Shown here piece after piece: positions 11,904 to 22,365 of a DNA stretch of 64,000 bases. This DNA is from Staphylococcus simiae. Lineage in GTDB: Bacteria; Bacillota; Bacilli; Staphylococcales; Staphylococcaceae. The stretch lies in assembly GCF_017357005.1 (NCBI RefSeq), contig NZ_CP071589.1, forward strand, positions 434,001 through 498,000, read 5' to 3'. A program made the translations under genes and the position numbers. Under the pieces are notes generated by a model. That model did no database searches. It was given only the letters and a program-made list of their open reading frames with translations, and had not been told where the DNA came from. How positions within the stretch are numbered: position 1 is the stretch's first letter; each line of letters opens with the position of its first letter.

Positions 11904-11945
11904 AGCACTATGCTTATTTAGTTATAAGCATAGTGCTTTTTGTGT
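11904..11945 (+). terminator. Intrinsic terminator after rplY
   Basis: 14-bp perfect stem agcactatgcttat with ataagcatagtgct, 6-base loop, followed by five T. Confidence 0.92.
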
Positions 11946-12089
11946 TATTATAAACTTTGATTATCCTTTTAATACGTAGTTTGAAATATTACTAGTAATA
12001 GCTAACTAAATGATTTAACAATCAAAGTTAACGATATAATCTGTTTTTTTATTTCAAGATAATTTAACAGTTTATAATGTTGACCTTGA

Positions 12090-12251
12090 AGCGTTGTTCC
12101 ACTAATGATAACTACTGTTGATAATAAATATACAATTATTCATATCATTTAATAACAATGGATATATGACGAGAGAAGTCCAAAAGCATTTTATAGTCAA
12201 TATGATGCGTTCGGCCGTGACTACATTGAAGTTAAAATATTGATAAATTAG
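12090..12251 (+). pseudogene. Possible decayed coding remnant
   Basis: One frame reads SVVPLMITTVDNKYTIIHII, then two consecutive TAA codons, then QWIYDERSPKAFYSQYDAFG and further residues to a TAG at 12249-12251. The residue mix of the second part is protein-like, but I recognise no family, there is no start or ribosome binding site, and chance cannot be excluded. Confidence 0.2.
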
Positions 12252-12453
12252 CATTTTAAATTATAATGAGTCATATTTGCATAAGACTATGAAATGTATT
12301 TTCTGTAAAAATAGTTCTATTTTGTTTTTTATATAACTATACATATCGTTGTAACTATTTTAAATATATGAAACGTATAACATTAACTCGATTTAAACTT
12401 TATGAGAAAATAGGTAAATCTAAAATTAAAATTTAAAATGGAGGGAATACAAT

Positions 12454-13026
12454 ATGAAATGTATTGTAGGTCTAGGTAATATAGGTAAACGTTTTGAACT
12501 TACAAGACATAATATTGGTTTTGAAGTCATTGATCATATATTAAGTAAAAATAATTTTACGTTAGATAAACAAAAGTTTAAGGGTGCATATACCATTGAA
12601 AGATTGAATGGTGACAAAGTTTTGTTTATAGAGCCTTTAACAATGATGAACCTTTCGGGTGAAGCGGTAGCGCCACTTATGGATTATTACAACATAGATA
12701 CCGAGGATTTAATCGTCTTGTATGATGATTTAGATTTAGAACAAGGACAAATAAGACTTAGACAGCAAGGTAGTGCTGGTGGTCATAATGGTATGAAATC
12801 AATTATTAAAATGCTAGGTACAGATCAATTTAAACGTATTCGTATCGGTGTGGGGAGACCTACGAATGGTATGTCAGTACCAGACTATGTATTGCAACGT
12901 TTTTCCAATGATGAAATGATCATCATGGACAAAGTCATTGAACATGCTGGTCGTGCGGTAGAGACATTTATTGAAACTTCACGTTTTGACCATGTCATGA
13001 ATCAATTTAACGGTGAAGTGAAGTAA
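12454..13026 (+). CDS. pth: Peptidyl-tRNA hydrolase
   Basis: Releases tRNA from peptidyl-tRNA that has dropped off ribosomes; essential in most bacteria. 190 residues. Conserved active-site residues are present: N9 (GLGNIG), catalytic H19 (TRHNIGFE), N66 (MMNLSG), the D91/D92 pair (YDDLDL) and N112 (GGHNGM). A strong ribosome binding site (tggaggg) precedes the ATG. The stop codon overlaps the mfd start by one base (TAATG), so the two genes are translationally coupled, and they head a run that continues through divIC. Confidence 0.97.
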   Translation: MKCIVGLGNIGKRFELTRHNIGFEVIDHILSKNNFTLDKQKFKGAYTIERLNGDKVLFIEPLTMMNLSGEAVAPLMDYYNIDTEDLIVLYDDLDLEQGQIRLRQQGSAGGHNGMKSIIKMLGTDQFKRIRIGVGRPTNGMSVPDYVLQRFSNDEMIIMDKVIEHAGRAVETFIETSRFDHVMNQFNGEVK

Positions 13027-16000
13027 TGTCTATATTAACTCATTTCATAACAGAAGATAAACGTTTTCAAGAACTTAGTCAGGTATTTGGTCAAGAACAT
13101 AATTTAGTCACTGGTTTATCCCCATCTGCAAAAGCTACTATTATTGCAGAAAAGTATTTAAATTCCAATAGACAATTGTTATTAATAACTAATAATTTGT
13201 ATCAAGCAGATAAAATAGAAGCTGATGTTTTACAATATGTTAACAGCGATGAAGTATATAAATATCCAGTACAAGATATTATGACAGAAGAATTTTCAAC
13301 CCAAAGCCCTCAATTGATGAGCGAACGTGTTAGAACATTAACGGCGTTAGCACAAAATAAAAAAGGGTTATTTATCATTCCATTGAATGGATTTAAAAAG
13401 TGGTTGACACCTGTTGATATTTGGAAAAATCATCAAATGACTGTTCGTGTTGGTGAAGATATCAATGTTGATGAATTTTTAAATAAATTAGTTAATATGG
13501 GATATAGACGAGAAAGTGTTGTATCGCATATTGGTGAATTTTCATTACGTGGTGGAATTATTGACATTTTTCCATTAATTGGACAACCAGTTAGAATTGA
13601 ACTCTTTGATACAGAAATTGATTCTATAAGAGATTTTGATGTAGAAACACAAAGATCGAACGATAATCTTGAACAAGTAGATATTACTACAGCAAGTGAT
13701 TATATTATTACTGAAGATGTTATAAATGCTTTGAAGAATAATTTAAAAGATGCTTATGAAACAACAAGACCTAAAATTGATAAGTCTGTGCGCAATGATT
13801 TAAAAGAGACTTATGAAAGTTTTGAATTGTTCGAAAGCTCGTATTTTGATCATCAAGTTTTACGTCGACTTGTTGCATTTATGTATAATCAACCATCTAC
13901 AATTATTGATTATTTCCAAGATAATGCGATTATTGCTGTTGATGAATTTAATCGTATTAAAGAAACCGAAGAAAGTTTAACAATTGAATCAGAAGATTTC
14001 ATTAGCAATTTAATAGAAAGTGGTAATGGTTTCATTGGACAAAGTTTTATTAAGTATGAAGGATTTGAACGTTTATTAGAACATTATCCAGTAACCTATT
14101 TCACATTATTTACTGCTACAATGCCTGTTAAACTAGAGCATATTATTAAATTTTCATGTAAACCTGTTCAACAATTTTACGGTCAATACGATATTATGCG
14201 TTCAGAATTTCAAAGATATGTTCATAATAACTATAATATTGTAGTCTTAGTTGAAACAGAAACTAAAGTTGAGCGTATGCAAGCAATGTTAAATGAAATG
14301 CATATACCAACTGTGACTAATATGCATCACGCAACTGCTTCAGGACAAGCCATTATTATGGAAGGAAGTTTGTCTGAAGGATTTGAACTGCCGTATATGC
14401 AATTAGTTGTTATTACAGAACGTGAATTATTTAAAACGAAGCAACAGAAAAAGAAAAAAAGAACCAAAGCATTATCGAATGCTGAAAAAATAAAGTCATA
14501 TCAAGATTTGAATGTTGGTGATTATATTGTTCACGTACATCATGGTGTAGGTCGCTATCTAGGCGTAGAAACGTTAGAAGTAGGAGATACACATAGAGAT
14601 TACATCAAACTTCAATATAAAGGCACTGATCAACTATTTGTTCCAGTAGATCAAATGGATCAAGTTCAAAAGTATGTCGCATCAGAAGACAAAACACCTA
14701 AGTTAAATAAATTAGGTGGAACAGAATGGAAAAAAACAAAAGCCAAAGTACAACAAAGTGTTGAAGATATTGCTGAAGAGCTTATTGAACTATATAAAGA
14801 AAGAGAAATGGCTGAAGGATATCAATTTGGTGAGGATACAACAGAACAAACAACATTTGAGTTGGATTTCCCATACGAACTAACTCCAGACCAAGCTAAA
14901 TCTATTGATGAAATAAAAATGGATATGGAAAAATCAAGACCAATGGACCGTTTATTATGCGGTGATGTTGGTTATGGTAAAACAGAAGTAGCTGTTCGAG
15001 CAGCATTTAAAGCTGTGATGGAAGGAAAACAAGTAGCATTTCTAGTACCTACAACGATTTTAGCGCAACAGCATTATGAAACATTGATCGAACGTATGCA
15101 AGATTTTCCGGTTGAAATTCAATTAATGAGCCGCTTTAGAAGTGCAAAAGAAATTAAACAAACGAAAGAGGGCATTAAGACTGGATTTGTGGATATTGTA
15201 GTTGGTACACATAAATTATTAAGTAAAGATATTGAGTATAAAGATTTAGGGTTATTGATCGTCGATGAAGAACAGCGTTTTGGAGTTAGACATAAAGAAA
15301 GAATCAAAACAATGAAAAACAATGTTGATGTCTTAACACTAACAGCAACGCCTATACCACGAACACTACATATGAGTATGTTAGGAGTTAGAGATTTATC
15401 AGTTATTGAAACACCACCAGAAAATAGATTTCCAGTACAAACTTATGTACTCGAACAAAATACGAATTTTATTAAAGAAGCTTTAGAACGTGAATTATCA
15501 CGAGATGGACAAGTATTTTACTTATATAATAAAGTGCAATCAATATATGAGAAACGCGAACAATTACAAATGCTCATGCCAGATGCTAATATTGCAGTTG
15601 CACATGGTCAAATGACTGAGCGAGACTTAGAAGAGACGATGCTAAGTTTTATCAATCACGAATATGATATTTTAGTGACGACGACGATTATTGAGACAGG
15701 TGTCGATGTACCCAATGCCAATACTTTAATTATTGAAGATGCTGATCGTTTTGGGTTAAGCCAGTTGTATCAGTTAAGAGGACGTGTAGGTCGATCAAGT
15801 CGCATTGGATATGCCTATTTCTTACATCCAGCAAATAAAGTTCTTACTGAAACTGCTGAAGATCGTTTGCAAGCTATCAAAGAATTTACTGAACTCGGTT
15901 CTGGTTTTAAAATTGCTATGAGAGATTTAAATATTCGTGGCGCGGGTAATCTGTTAGGTAAACAACAACATGGCTTTATCGATACAGTTGGTTTTGACTT

Positions 16001-16532
16001 ATATAGTCAAATGTTAGAAGAAGCAGTAAATGAAAAACGAGGCATTAAAGAAACTCAACCAGATGCACCAGAAGTTGAAGTTGATTTGAATTTAGATGCG
16101 TATTTACCTACTGAATATATTACAAATGAACAAGCTAAAATTGAAATTTATAAAAAACTACGTCAAATAGAAACAGAAGAACAATTGTTAGATATCAAAG
16201 ACGAATTAATAGATCGCTTTAATGATTATCCGATAGAAGTAGAACGCTTACTAGATATTGTTGAAATTAAAATTCATGCGCTTCATGCAGGAATCACTTT
16301 AATTAAGGATAAAGGAAAAACAATCGATATTTCATTATCCGTTAAAGGCACTGAAGAATTAGATGGAGAAGCATTATTTAAAGCTACGCAACCACTTGGC
16401 AGAACGATGAAAGTTGGCGTTCAAGATCATGCAATGAAAGTGACATTGACTAAGAAACAACAATGGCTAGACAATTTGAAGTTCCTTGTTAAATCTATAG
16501 CTGAAAGTATGAGAATTAAGGATGAAGAATAA
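13026..16532 (+). CDS. mfd: Transcription-repair coupling factor Mfd
   Basis: ATP-dependent translocase that removes RNA polymerase stalled at DNA lesions and recruits UvrA. 1168 residues. Domain order: UvrB-like N-terminal region; RNA-polymerase-interacting CarD-like domain from about residue 496 ([19 protein letters not shown]); superfamily 2 translocase with Walker A at 646-653 (GDVGYGKT) and DEEQ at 747-750; helicase motif VI region ([11 protein letters not shown]); C-terminal TRCF domain. It overlaps pth by one base at its start and the flippase gene by 11 bases at its end. Confidence 0.98.
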   Translation: MSILTHFITEDKRFQELSQVFGQEHNLVTGLSPSAKATIIAEKYLNSNRQLLLITNNLYQADKIEADVLQYVNSDEVYKYPVQDIMTEEFSTQSPQLMSERVRTLTALAQNKKGLFIIPLNGFKKWLTPVDIWKNHQMTVRVGEDINVDEFLNKLVNMGYRRESVVSHIGEFSLRGGIIDIFPLIGQPVRIELFDTEIDSIRDFDVETQRSNDNLEQVDITTASDYIITEDVINALKNNLKDAYETTRPKIDKSVRNDLKETYESFELFESSYFDHQVLRRLVAFMYNQPSTIIDYFQDNAIIAVDEFNRIKETEESLTIESEDFISNLIESGNGFIGQSFIKYEGFERLLEHYPVTYFTLFTATMPVKLEHIIKFSCKPVQQFYGQYDIMRSEFQRYVHNNYNIVVLVETETKVERMQAMLNEMHIPTVTNMHHATASGQAIIMEGSLSEGFELPYMQLVVITERELFKTKQQKKKKRTKALSNAEKIKSYQDLNVGDYIVHVHHGVGRYLGVETLEVGDTHRDYIKLQYKGTDQLFVPVDQMDQVQKYVASEDKTPKLNKLGGTEWKKTKAKVQQSVEDIAEELIELYKEREMAEGYQFGEDTTEQTTFELDFPYELTPDQAKSIDEIKMDMEKSRPMDRLLCGDVGYGKTEVAVRAAFKAVMEGKQVAFLVPTTILAQQHYETLIERMQDFPVEIQLMSRFRSAKEIKQTKEGIKTGFVDIVVGTHKLLSKDIEYKDLGLLIVDEEQRFGVRHKERIKTMKNNVDVLTLTATPIPRTLHMSMLGVRDLSVIETPPENRFPVQTYVLEQNTNFIKEALERELSRDGQVFYLYNKVQSIYEKREQLQMLMPDANIAVAHGQMTERDLEETMLSFINHEYDILVTTTIIETGVDVPNANTLIIEDADRFGLSQLYQLRGRVGRSSRIGYAYFLHPANKVLTETAEDRLQAIKEFTELGSGFKIAMRDLNIRGAGNLLGKQQHGFIDTVGFDLYSQMLEEAVNEKRGIKETQPDAPEVEVDLNLDAYLPTEYITNEQAKIEIYKKLRQIETEEQLLDIKDELIDRFNDYPIEVERLLDIVEIKIHALHAGITLIKDKGKTIDISLSVKGTEELDGEALFKATQPLGRTMKVGVQDHAMKVTLTKKQQWLDNLKFLVKSIAESMRIKDEE

Positions 16533-18060
16533 AGCTGCATTTAATGGTGTTGTCATTCTAACTTTAGCTTTAATCATCATCAAAATTTTAAGTGCGATTT
16601 ATAGGATTCCATATCAAAATATTTTAGGAGATTCTGGCTTATATGCCTACCAGCAAATTTACCCTATAGTTGCTTTAGGAATGATATTGTCAATGAATGC
16701 CATCCCTAGTGCTGTAACACAGAATTTAGGTCGAAATGAGGATAAGTACCAAACCCAAAATTATTCACAAGTACTTAAAGTCATTCAATTTTTTGGTATC
16801 GCATTATGTGCAATAATTTTTATATGTGCCAAGATGTTAGCATATGCAATGGGTGACACTCATTTAACACCTATGATTCAAACGGCAAGTATAAGCTTTT
16901 TATTTATAGGTATTTTAGGAGTGTTAAGAGGTTATTATCAAGCAGCTAATAATATGAATATACCTGCTATGTCGCAAGTGATAGAGCAAGTAGTAAGAGT
17001 TGGTATCATTATTATTACTATTTTACTTTTTAGCTCGTTAGGATGGACCATCTATCAAGCAGGTACTATGGCAATCTTAGCATCATCATTAGGGTTTTTG
17101 GCTTCATCAATATTTTTAATTTGTCAAAAGCCCTTCCGTTTTAAAATTAAAGTAGATAACACTAATATCTCATGGAAACGACTAATTGTTTCTATATTTA
17201 TATTTGCAGTGAGTCAATTAATAGTTATTTTATGGCAAGTCATTGATAGTTTTACAATTATTCAAACGCTCAAAAGTATAGGTACACCGTTTAAGCAAGC
17301 AATTAGTGATAAAGGTATATATGATCGAGGTGCATCGTTTATACAAATGGGATTGATTGTCACGACAACATTCAGTTTTGCATTAATTCCATTATTAAGT
17401 GATGCAATTAGAGATAATAATCGTCTACAAATGAATAGATATGCGAACGCATCTTTAAAAATTACTATACTTATTAGTACAGCGGCAGGTATAGGTTTAA
17501 TCAATTTATTACCCTTGATGAATAGCGTGTTTTTTAAAACAGACCAATTAACACTAACATTAACTATCTATATGATTACCGTCATTTGTGTATCATTAAT
17601 CATGATAGATATGGCGCTATTACAAGCGAAACACGCTATAAAACCAATAATGATAGGTATTTGTGCAGGTATAATTTTAAAAATAATCTTTAATGTAGTG
17701 TTAATTCGACTATTTGGTATATTAGGTGCAAGTTTAAGTACAGTGATGTCATTAATCGTATTTGGAACGATTTTACATGTTGCAGTGAATGCACTATATA
17801 ATACGTATGCAATGAAACATTACTTAAGTAAAGTTATCTTGAGTATGTTAGTGATGTCTGGTGTAGTACAATTGTTATTATTCATTATTACAACGCATCA
17901 AAGATGGACAGGTTTAATTGAACTTTTAATTGTTGCTATAATTGGAATTATTGTGTTAATTATTTTTATTATGAAATTTAGCGTATTAACTTATAGAGAA
18001 TTAATTTATCTGCCATATGGAGAAAAGTTGTATCGTAGGATGAAAGGAAGACGTAAATGA
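16522..18060 (+). CDS. MOP-superfamily polysaccharide flippase-like membrane protein
   Basis: Integral membrane protein of 512 residues with about 14 hydrophobic segments, related to the SpoVB/Wzx/MurJ group of lipid-linked oligosaccharide exporters (B. subtilis YabM position). The conserved N-terminal helix ([21 protein letters not shown]) and the [10 protein letters not shown] segment after it are visible. It starts inside mfd (11-base overlap) and its stop overlaps the mazG start (ATGA), so it is embedded in the pth-divIC operon. The substrate is not deducible: it could be a cell-wall precursor or a surface polysaccharide. MurJ function is possible but unproven. Confidence 0.85.
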   Translation: MKNKAAFNGVVILTLALIIIKILSAIYRIPYQNILGDSGLYAYQQIYPIVALGMILSMNAIPSAVTQNLGRNEDKYQTQNYSQVLKVIQFFGIALCAIIFICAKMLAYAMGDTHLTPMIQTASISFLFIGILGVLRGYYQAANNMNIPAMSQVIEQVVRVGIIIITILLFSSLGWTIYQAGTMAILASSLGFLASSIFLICQKPFRFKIKVDNTNISWKRLIVSIFIFAVSQLIVILWQVIDSFTIIQTLKSIGTPFKQAISDKGIYDRGASFIQMGLIVTTTFSFALIPLLSDAIRDNNRLQMNRYANASLKITILISTAAGIGLINLLPLMNSVFFKTDQLTLTLTIYMITVICVSLIMIDMALLQAKHAIKPIMIGICAGIILKIIFNVVLIRLFGILGASLSTVMSLIVFGTILHVAVNALYNTYAMKHYLSKVILSMLVMSGVVQLLLFIITTHQRWTGLIELLIVAIIGIIVLIIFIMKFSVLTYRELIYLPYGEKLYRRMKGRRK

Positions 18061-19238
18061 CACACACAATTACTATTGTTGGCTTAGGAAATTACGATTT
18101 AGAGGACTTACCATTAGGAATTTATCGCTTTTTAATTAAACAAGATATCGTATATGCAAGAACGTTAGATCATCCAGTCATTCAAAGCCTGAAAGATGAT
18201 ATGAAGTTTGAAAGCTTTGATGATGTTTATGAAGCGCATGATCAGTTTGAAGATGTTTATAAAGATATTGTGAGACGTCTTGTTGATGCTGCTAAAGCAA
18301 ATGACATTGTTTATGCTGTTCCTGGCCATCCAAGAGTAGCAGAGACCACAACTGTCATGTTGCAAAAAATGGCTAATAAAGATGATCAAATTAATGTTTC
18401 AATACTAGGTGGGAAAAGTTTTATTGATGATGTCTTTGAAGCGGTCAATATAGATCCTAATGATGGCTTTACATTACTTGATGCCACATCATTGAAAGAA
18501 ACACAACTGAATATTAGAACGCATACGTTGATTACACAAGTATATAGTGGCATGATGGCAGCTGACTTGAAAATTACTTTAATGGAACGCTATCCAGATG
18601 AATATCCCGTACAAATAGTAACAGGGGCGCGTAGTAATGGTGCAGAAGTTATCAATTGTCCATTGTATGAACTTGATCATTATGACAGTGCTTTTAATAA
18701 TTTAACCAGTGTCTTTATACCTATGGTGTCACAAAGGGAAGGCTTTTATAGTGATTTCGATTTTGCGGTTGAAGTCATTGATACGCTTGTTGATGATAAT
18801 GATGGATGCCCTTGGGATAAAATACAGACACACGAAAGTTTAAAACGTTATTTACTTGAAGAAACATTCGAATTGTTTGAAGCTATTGACAATAATGATG
18901 ATTGGCATATGATTGAAGAGTTAGGAGATATTTTATTACAAGTGTTATTGCATACTAGTATTGGTAAAAAAGAAGGATATATGGATATTAAAGAAGTTAT
19001 CTATAGTTTAAATGATAAAATGATACGTAGACATCCACATATTTTTGGTGATGAATCAGCTGAAACAGTTGAAGATTTAAAAGTAATTTGGTCTAAAGCT
19101 AAAGTAGATGAAGGTAAAGTACCAAGATTAAAATTTGAAAAGATTTTTGCAGACCATTACTTAAATTTATATGATGCTACGAAGAACAAGAATTTTAATG
19201 AACAATCCTTGAAAAAATTTTTACAGCAAGGGGAATAA
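18057..19238 (+). CDS. mazG: MazG-family nucleoside triphosphate pyrophosphohydrolase with N-terminal methylase-like domain
   Basis: YabN-type fusion of 393 residues. The N-terminal ~220 residues resemble the SAM-dependent tetrapyrrole methylase fold (TITIVGLGNYDLEDLPLG at the start). From about residue 249 comes a MazG domain with DGCPWDKIQT (D249-D254) and the metal-binding acidic helices (LLEETFELFEAI from about E268, then EELGDILLQ). MazG enzymes hydrolyse non-canonical or excess NTPs to NMP and pyrophosphate. The function of the methylase-like part is unknown. The gene overlaps the flippase gene by 4 bases and precedes rqcP by 5. Confidence 0.92.
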   Translation: MTHTITIVGLGNYDLEDLPLGIYRFLIKQDIVYARTLDHPVIQSLKDDMKFESFDDVYEAHDQFEDVYKDIVRRLVDAAKANDIVYAVPGHPRVAETTTVMLQKMANKDDQINVSILGGKSFIDDVFEAVNIDPNDGFTLLDATSLKETQLNIRTHTLITQVYSGMMAADLKITLMERYPDEYPVQIVTGARSNGAEVINCPLYELDHYDSAFNNLTSVFIPMVSQREGFYSDFDFAVEVIDTLVDDNDGCPWDKIQTHESLKRYLLEETFELFEAIDNNDDWHMIEELGDILLQVLLHTSIGKKEGYMDIKEVIYSLNDKMIRRHPHIFGDESAETVEDLKVIWSKAKVDEGKVPRLKFEKIFADHYLNLYDATKNKNFNEQSLKKFLQQGE

Positions 19239-19243
19239 AATAG

Positions 19244-19507
19244 ATGAGATTAGATAAGTATTTAAAAGTATCACGTTTAATAAAAAGAAGAACATTGGCT
19301 AAAGAAATGAGTGATCAAGGCCGTATTACTGTTAACGGGAATGTTGCTAAAGCAGGGACAGATATAAAAGTTGAAGATCAACTTGTAATACGTTTTGGTC
19401 AAAAATTAGTTACAGTTAAGGTTACAGCACTTAACGAGCACGCATCTAAAGAGAATGCTAAAGGTATGTTTGAGTTGATTGAAGAACAAAAAATCAATGA
19501 AGATTAG
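19244..19507 (+). CDS. rqcP: S4-domain ribosome quality-control factor RqcP (HslR family)
   Basis: 87-residue RNA-binding protein formed almost entirely by an S4 domain ([20 protein letters not shown]). In B. subtilis the orthologue (YabO/RqcP) works with RqcH on obstructed 50S subunits to add C-terminal alanine tails to stalled nascent chains. Located between mazG and divIC, the same position as yabO in Bacillus, which supports the assignment. It follows mazG by 5 bases, with the ribosome binding site (aagggga) inside the mazG end. Confidence 0.9.
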   Translation: MRLDKYLKVSRLIKRRTLAKEMSDQGRITVNGNVAKAGTDIKVEDQLVIRFGQKLVTVKVTALNEHASKENAKGMFELIEEQKINED

Positions 19508-19525
19508 TGTTGGAGGTGACAAGTA

Positions 19526-19918
19526 ATGTCAAATAATATTGAAAATATTGGTAATCAATATACATCTGAAAAAAATAAGAAAAAGCAAAGACACCAAATG
19601 AAAATGCGAGTAGTGAAGAAAAGAATCGCATTATTTGCTGGAATCATGTTGGCAATTATTATTGTGTTATCAATTATGCTTGTCGCCCAAAAACATCGCA
19701 ATGACACAGATACACAGGAACGCAAACATAAAGAAGAACAATTCCAAAAGCAACAAAATGAAGAAATTGCACTTAAAGAACAATTAAACAATTTGAATGA
19801 TAAAGACTATATTGAAAAAATTGCACGTGATGATTACTACTTGAGTAATAAAGGAGAAGTTATTTTCAAATTACCGGGTGATAAAAAAACAAGTAGTTCA
19901 AATTCTTCAAACAATTAA
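19526..19918 (+). CDS. divIC: Cell division protein DivIC (FtsB-like)
   Basis: Bitopic membrane protein of the divisome that works with FtsL and DivIB. 130 residues: a basic cytoplasmic N terminus (NKKKQRHQMKMRVVKKR), one transmembrane helix at about 35-55 (LFAGIMLAIIIVLSIMLVA), then an extracellular coiled coil rich in K, E and Q (about 60-95) and the conserved YIEKIARDDYYLSNKGEVIF segment. The C-terminal tail is serine/asparagine-rich. It lies 18 bases after rqcP with a strong ribosome binding site (tggaggtgac). Confidence 0.95.
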   Translation: MSNNIENIGNQYTSEKNKKKQRHQMKMRVVKKRIALFAGIMLAIIIVLSIMLVAQKHRNDTDTQERKHKEEQFQKQQNEEIALKEQLNNLNDKDYIEKIARDDYYLSNKGEVIFKLPGDKKTSSSNSSNN

Positions 19919-19951
19919 ATAAAAATGTGTGAAAATAAAAGCGTATAGTCA

Positions 19952-19980
19952 TTGTGAAAAACTTAAAACAAGGATATAAT
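19952..19980 (+). promoter_or_regulatory. Candidate promoter of yabR
   Basis: -35 TTGTGA at 19952-19957, 17-base spacer, perfect -10 TATAAT at 19975-19980, in the 102-base gap between divIC and yabR. Confidence 0.55.
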
Positions 19981-20020
19981 AAGAAAAAATCGAATCAAAT
20001 CGGGAGGATTTATTTAGCAT

Positions 20021-20428
20021 ATGTCAATCGAAGTTGGAAATAAGCTTAAAGGTAAAGTTACTGGTATCAAAAAATTTGGTGCATTTATAGAATTACCTGA
20101 AGGGAAAAGTGGTTTAGTTCATATTAGTGAAGTTGCTGATAATTACGTTGAAAACGTTGAAGATCACTTAAAAATTGGCGATGAAGTTGAGGTTAAAGTA
20201 TTATCTATAGCAGATGACGGTAAAATTAGTTTATCAATTAAAAAAGCTAAAGATCGTCCACGTAGACCACAACATCACAATAATAAACCAAGTCATCAAA
20301 AACCAGTACCAAAGGCTGAAGATTTTGAAAAGAAATTAAGTAATTTCTTAAAAGATAGTGAAGATAAATTAACTTCTATCAAACGTCAAACAGATTCAAG
20401 ACGTGGCGGTAAAGGTTCTAAACGATAA
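20021..20428 (+). CDS. yabR: S1-domain RNA-binding protein (YabR/general stress protein 13-like)
   Basis: 135-residue protein with one S1 domain at residues 1-75 (GNKLKGKVTGIKKFGAFIEL, then SGLVHISEVADNYVENVEDHL). A basic, proline- and histidine-rich linker and a lysine/arginine-rich C terminus ending RRGGKGSKR follow. It presumably binds RNA or ribosomes; the exact role is unknown. The ribosome binding site (gggagga) is about 12 bases upstream of the ATG, a rather long spacing. It has its own candidate promoter and is followed by a hairpin terminator at 20509. Confidence 0.88.
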   Translation: MSIEVGNKLKGKVTGIKKFGAFIELPEGKSGLVHISEVADNYVENVEDHLKIGDEVEVKVLSIADDGKISLSIKKAKDRPRRPQHHNNKPSHQKPVPKAEDFEKKLSNFLKDSEDKLTSIKRQTDSRRGGKGSKR

Positions 20429-20508
20429 TATAAATAAATGAAGACTGTTTCATTAAGAAATGATTTTAAGTAAGTACTGCTATATAAGTAGTCGTCATTA
20501 AATAAACT

Positions 20509-20545
20509 TAGACTGTTTCTTATATAAGGAGCAGTCTATTTTATT
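20509..20545 (+). terminator. Intrinsic terminator after yabR
   Basis: 7-bp stem tagactg with cagtcta (20509-20538), 16-base loop, then a T-rich tail. Confidence 0.65.
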
Positions 20546-20675
20546 TGTTTGATATTTCTGATGACTCTTATTTGGGGTAAGTCGCTATATAAAGAGATTC
20601 TCTATTTTTAAAGATTAATTAAATGTAAATTTAAAGCGTATAAAAATATAAAGTAGTTTGATTTCGTGACTCTAG

Positions 20676-20850
20676 AGGTAGGCACCCAGCAAGGAAAATT
20701 ATGTCGACCAAATTTTTACATAATGTGGAAGCTTAGTAAATTGACTCAACATAGAAAAACTGGTTACCCATTTTTACAAACTCGAAAGTAGACCAACATA
20801 GAAAATGTAATAACTAGAAATTTTTATTATAACGGATAAGTTGGGGATGC
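20676..20850 (+). repeat. Diverged STAR-like repeats
   Basis: Blocks gactcaacatagaaaaactgg and gaccaacatagaaaatg...taactagaaatttttatta match, with changes, the STAR-like copies at 7992-8346 (cccaacacagaaaaactgg and cgtcatagaaaaaatttataactaaaattttta). A hairpin attatgt/acataat is at about 20699-20724. Confidence 0.5.
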
Positions 20851-20862
20851 AGTGCTAGTCAA

Positions 20863-20930
20863 AGACCGGAGCCACAACATAAATAAATTGATTAATCAAT
20901 TTAGACTTAATCAGCTTCGTCAAACGGTCT
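20863..20930 (+). other. Possible structured RNA element upstream of tilS
   Basis: agaccg (20863-20868) can pair with cggtct (20925-20930) around a perfect palindrome aaattgattaatcaattt (20885-20902). A relatively GC-rich stretch (gggcccactgggg, then aagcgggg) follows at 20951-20971. No known riboswitch or T-box consensus was recognised. Confidence 0.3.
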
Positions 20931-21062
20931 GAGATAGAGGAGATTGAAATGGGCCCACTGGGGAAGCGGGGTAATCAAACTATCAGTTTATTGTGATAGA
21001 GAATCTATAAATTTTCAGTATAAGAACGATTAAATTTTGATAGAAGATTTGGAGGTGATGAC

Positions 21063-22361
21063 GTGAAAATCGATACACAATATTGGCAACCTAACCATCA
21101 TATAGTCATTGCTGTTTCTACTGGGATAGATAGTATGTGCTTATTACATGATTTATTACATCACTATCAACATAGTTATCATAAAATAACTTGTCTTCAT
21201 GTTAATCATGGGTTAAGAGAACAATCTAGCGAAGAAGAACAATTCTTAAAAAAATATTGTGATAGTCATAATATTGCTTGTTTTATTAAACATTTGAATT
21301 TAACTTACTTAACTGAAGAAAATAAAAGCATACAAAATGAGGCAAGACAGCAACGATATCAATGGTTTGATCATATGATGAAACAACTGAATGCCGACAT
21401 CTTATTAACAGCCCACCATCAAGATGATCAATTGGAGACAATAATGTATCGTCTTTTTAGCGGTAAAAGTACGCGTAATCGATTGGGCATACCTGAAGTA
21501 ACCAGTAAGCAACATTACAAAATCATTCGTCCATTATTAAACAGTACTAAGAAAATGATACATCAATATCAAAAACAATATGGCGTGCCATTTTTTGAAG
21601 ATCAATCGAATGGGAATAATAAATACATAAGAAATGATATTCGTAATCGAATTATTCCAGCGATTAATCAAAATTCTCAGTTACAAACTGAACAGTTACT
21701 AAAATTAAAGACATGGCATGATATGCAGTTTGAAAGATTGAAGCAAGATGCTATTCGTTATATCGAAAACAATGTTCGTATGGATCATCATCAAAGTATG
21801 ATTGAAATACCAAGGGTGGAATTTAATAGTTTAGAATTCTATATTAAAGTAGCGGTCTTTGATCAATTATTGTCTGACATAAATTCGGGAGCTAGTATTA
21901 GTGAAAAAACTTATGAAGAGTGGTTTAATCAATTTAAAAGTAACCAAGCACAATTCAATATTAATATTACAGAAAAATGGATTATTCAAATTTCATATGG
22001 TAAATTAATAATAATGGCAAAAAATAAATACGCTCATTATGATAAGAAGCGATTCATTCAACAGCCAGGTGTATATCATTTTAATAATTATGTTGTAGAT
22101 ATAAATGTTGATTTACCACAATATTTGTACCCTATTGTTATCAGAACAAGACAAAATGGAGATAAATTTCAAATGAATGGACAACATAATCACAAAAAAG
22201 TGAGTAGATTGTTAATTGATATGAAGGTCAATCAAAATATGCGTGATCAACTCCCTATTTTAATAAATAGTGACGACACTATTATTGCAGTAGGTGATTT
22301 ATATATTAAGAACGATTTAACACAATGGATTTCAATTAGTGAAAAAGATGGAGATGAATAG
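21063..22361 (+). CDS. tilS: tRNA(Ile)-lysidine synthetase
   Basis: Converts C34 of the AUA-reading tRNA-Ile (CAU anticodon) to lysidine using ATP and lysine; essential. 432 residues with the N-type PP-loop domain, a middle helical linker and a C-terminal TilS domain. The PP-loop reads STGIDS at residues 19-24 instead of the common SGGxDS; as far as I recall S. aureus has the same variant. Other markers are HVNHGLR and TAHHQDDQLETI. Start is GTG 21063 with ggaggtg 5 bases upstream. hpt begins 5 bases after its stop codon. It is markedly diverged from S. aureus TilS compared with its neighbours. Confidence 0.95.
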   Translation: MKIDTQYWQPNHHIVIAVSTGIDSMCLLHDLLHHYQHSYHKITCLHVNHGLREQSSEEEQFLKKYCDSHNIACFIKHLNLTYLTEENKSIQNEARQQRYQWFDHMMKQLNADILLTAHHQDDQLETIMYRLFSGKSTRNRLGIPEVTSKQHYKIIRPLLNSTKKMIHQYQKQYGVPFFEDQSNGNNKYIRNDIRNRIIPAINQNSQLQTEQLLKLKTWHDMQFERLKQDAIRYIENNVRMDHHQSMIEIPRVEFNSLEFYIKVAVFDQLLSDINSGASISEKTYEEWFNQFKSNQAQFNINITEKWIIQISYGKLIIMAKNKYAHYDKKRFIQQPGVYHFNNYVVDINVDLPQYLYPIVIRTRQNGDKFQMNGQHNHKKVSRLLIDMKVNQNMRDQLPILINSDDTIIAVGDLYIKNDLTQWISISEKDGDE

Positions 22362-22365
22362 TACT

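Larger units (their letters stand above)
11867..12453. other. Intergenic region rplY-pth
   Basis: 587 bases. It contains the rplY terminator at 11904-11945, then AT-rich DNA. An open frame at 12090-12251, interrupted only by two adjacent TAA codons, looks weakly like a decayed gene end (see findings). No intact gene seen; the pth promoter was not assigned. Confidence 0.5.
20429..21062. other. Intergenic region yabR-tilS with STAR-like and structured blocks
   Basis: 634 bases. It holds the yabR terminator (20509-20545), diverged STAR-like blocks (about 20676-20850), and a compact structured block with higher GC just upstream of tilS (20863-20970). No gene is supported. The very strong tilS ribosome binding site (ggaggtg) is at 21051. 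Confidence 0.6.
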
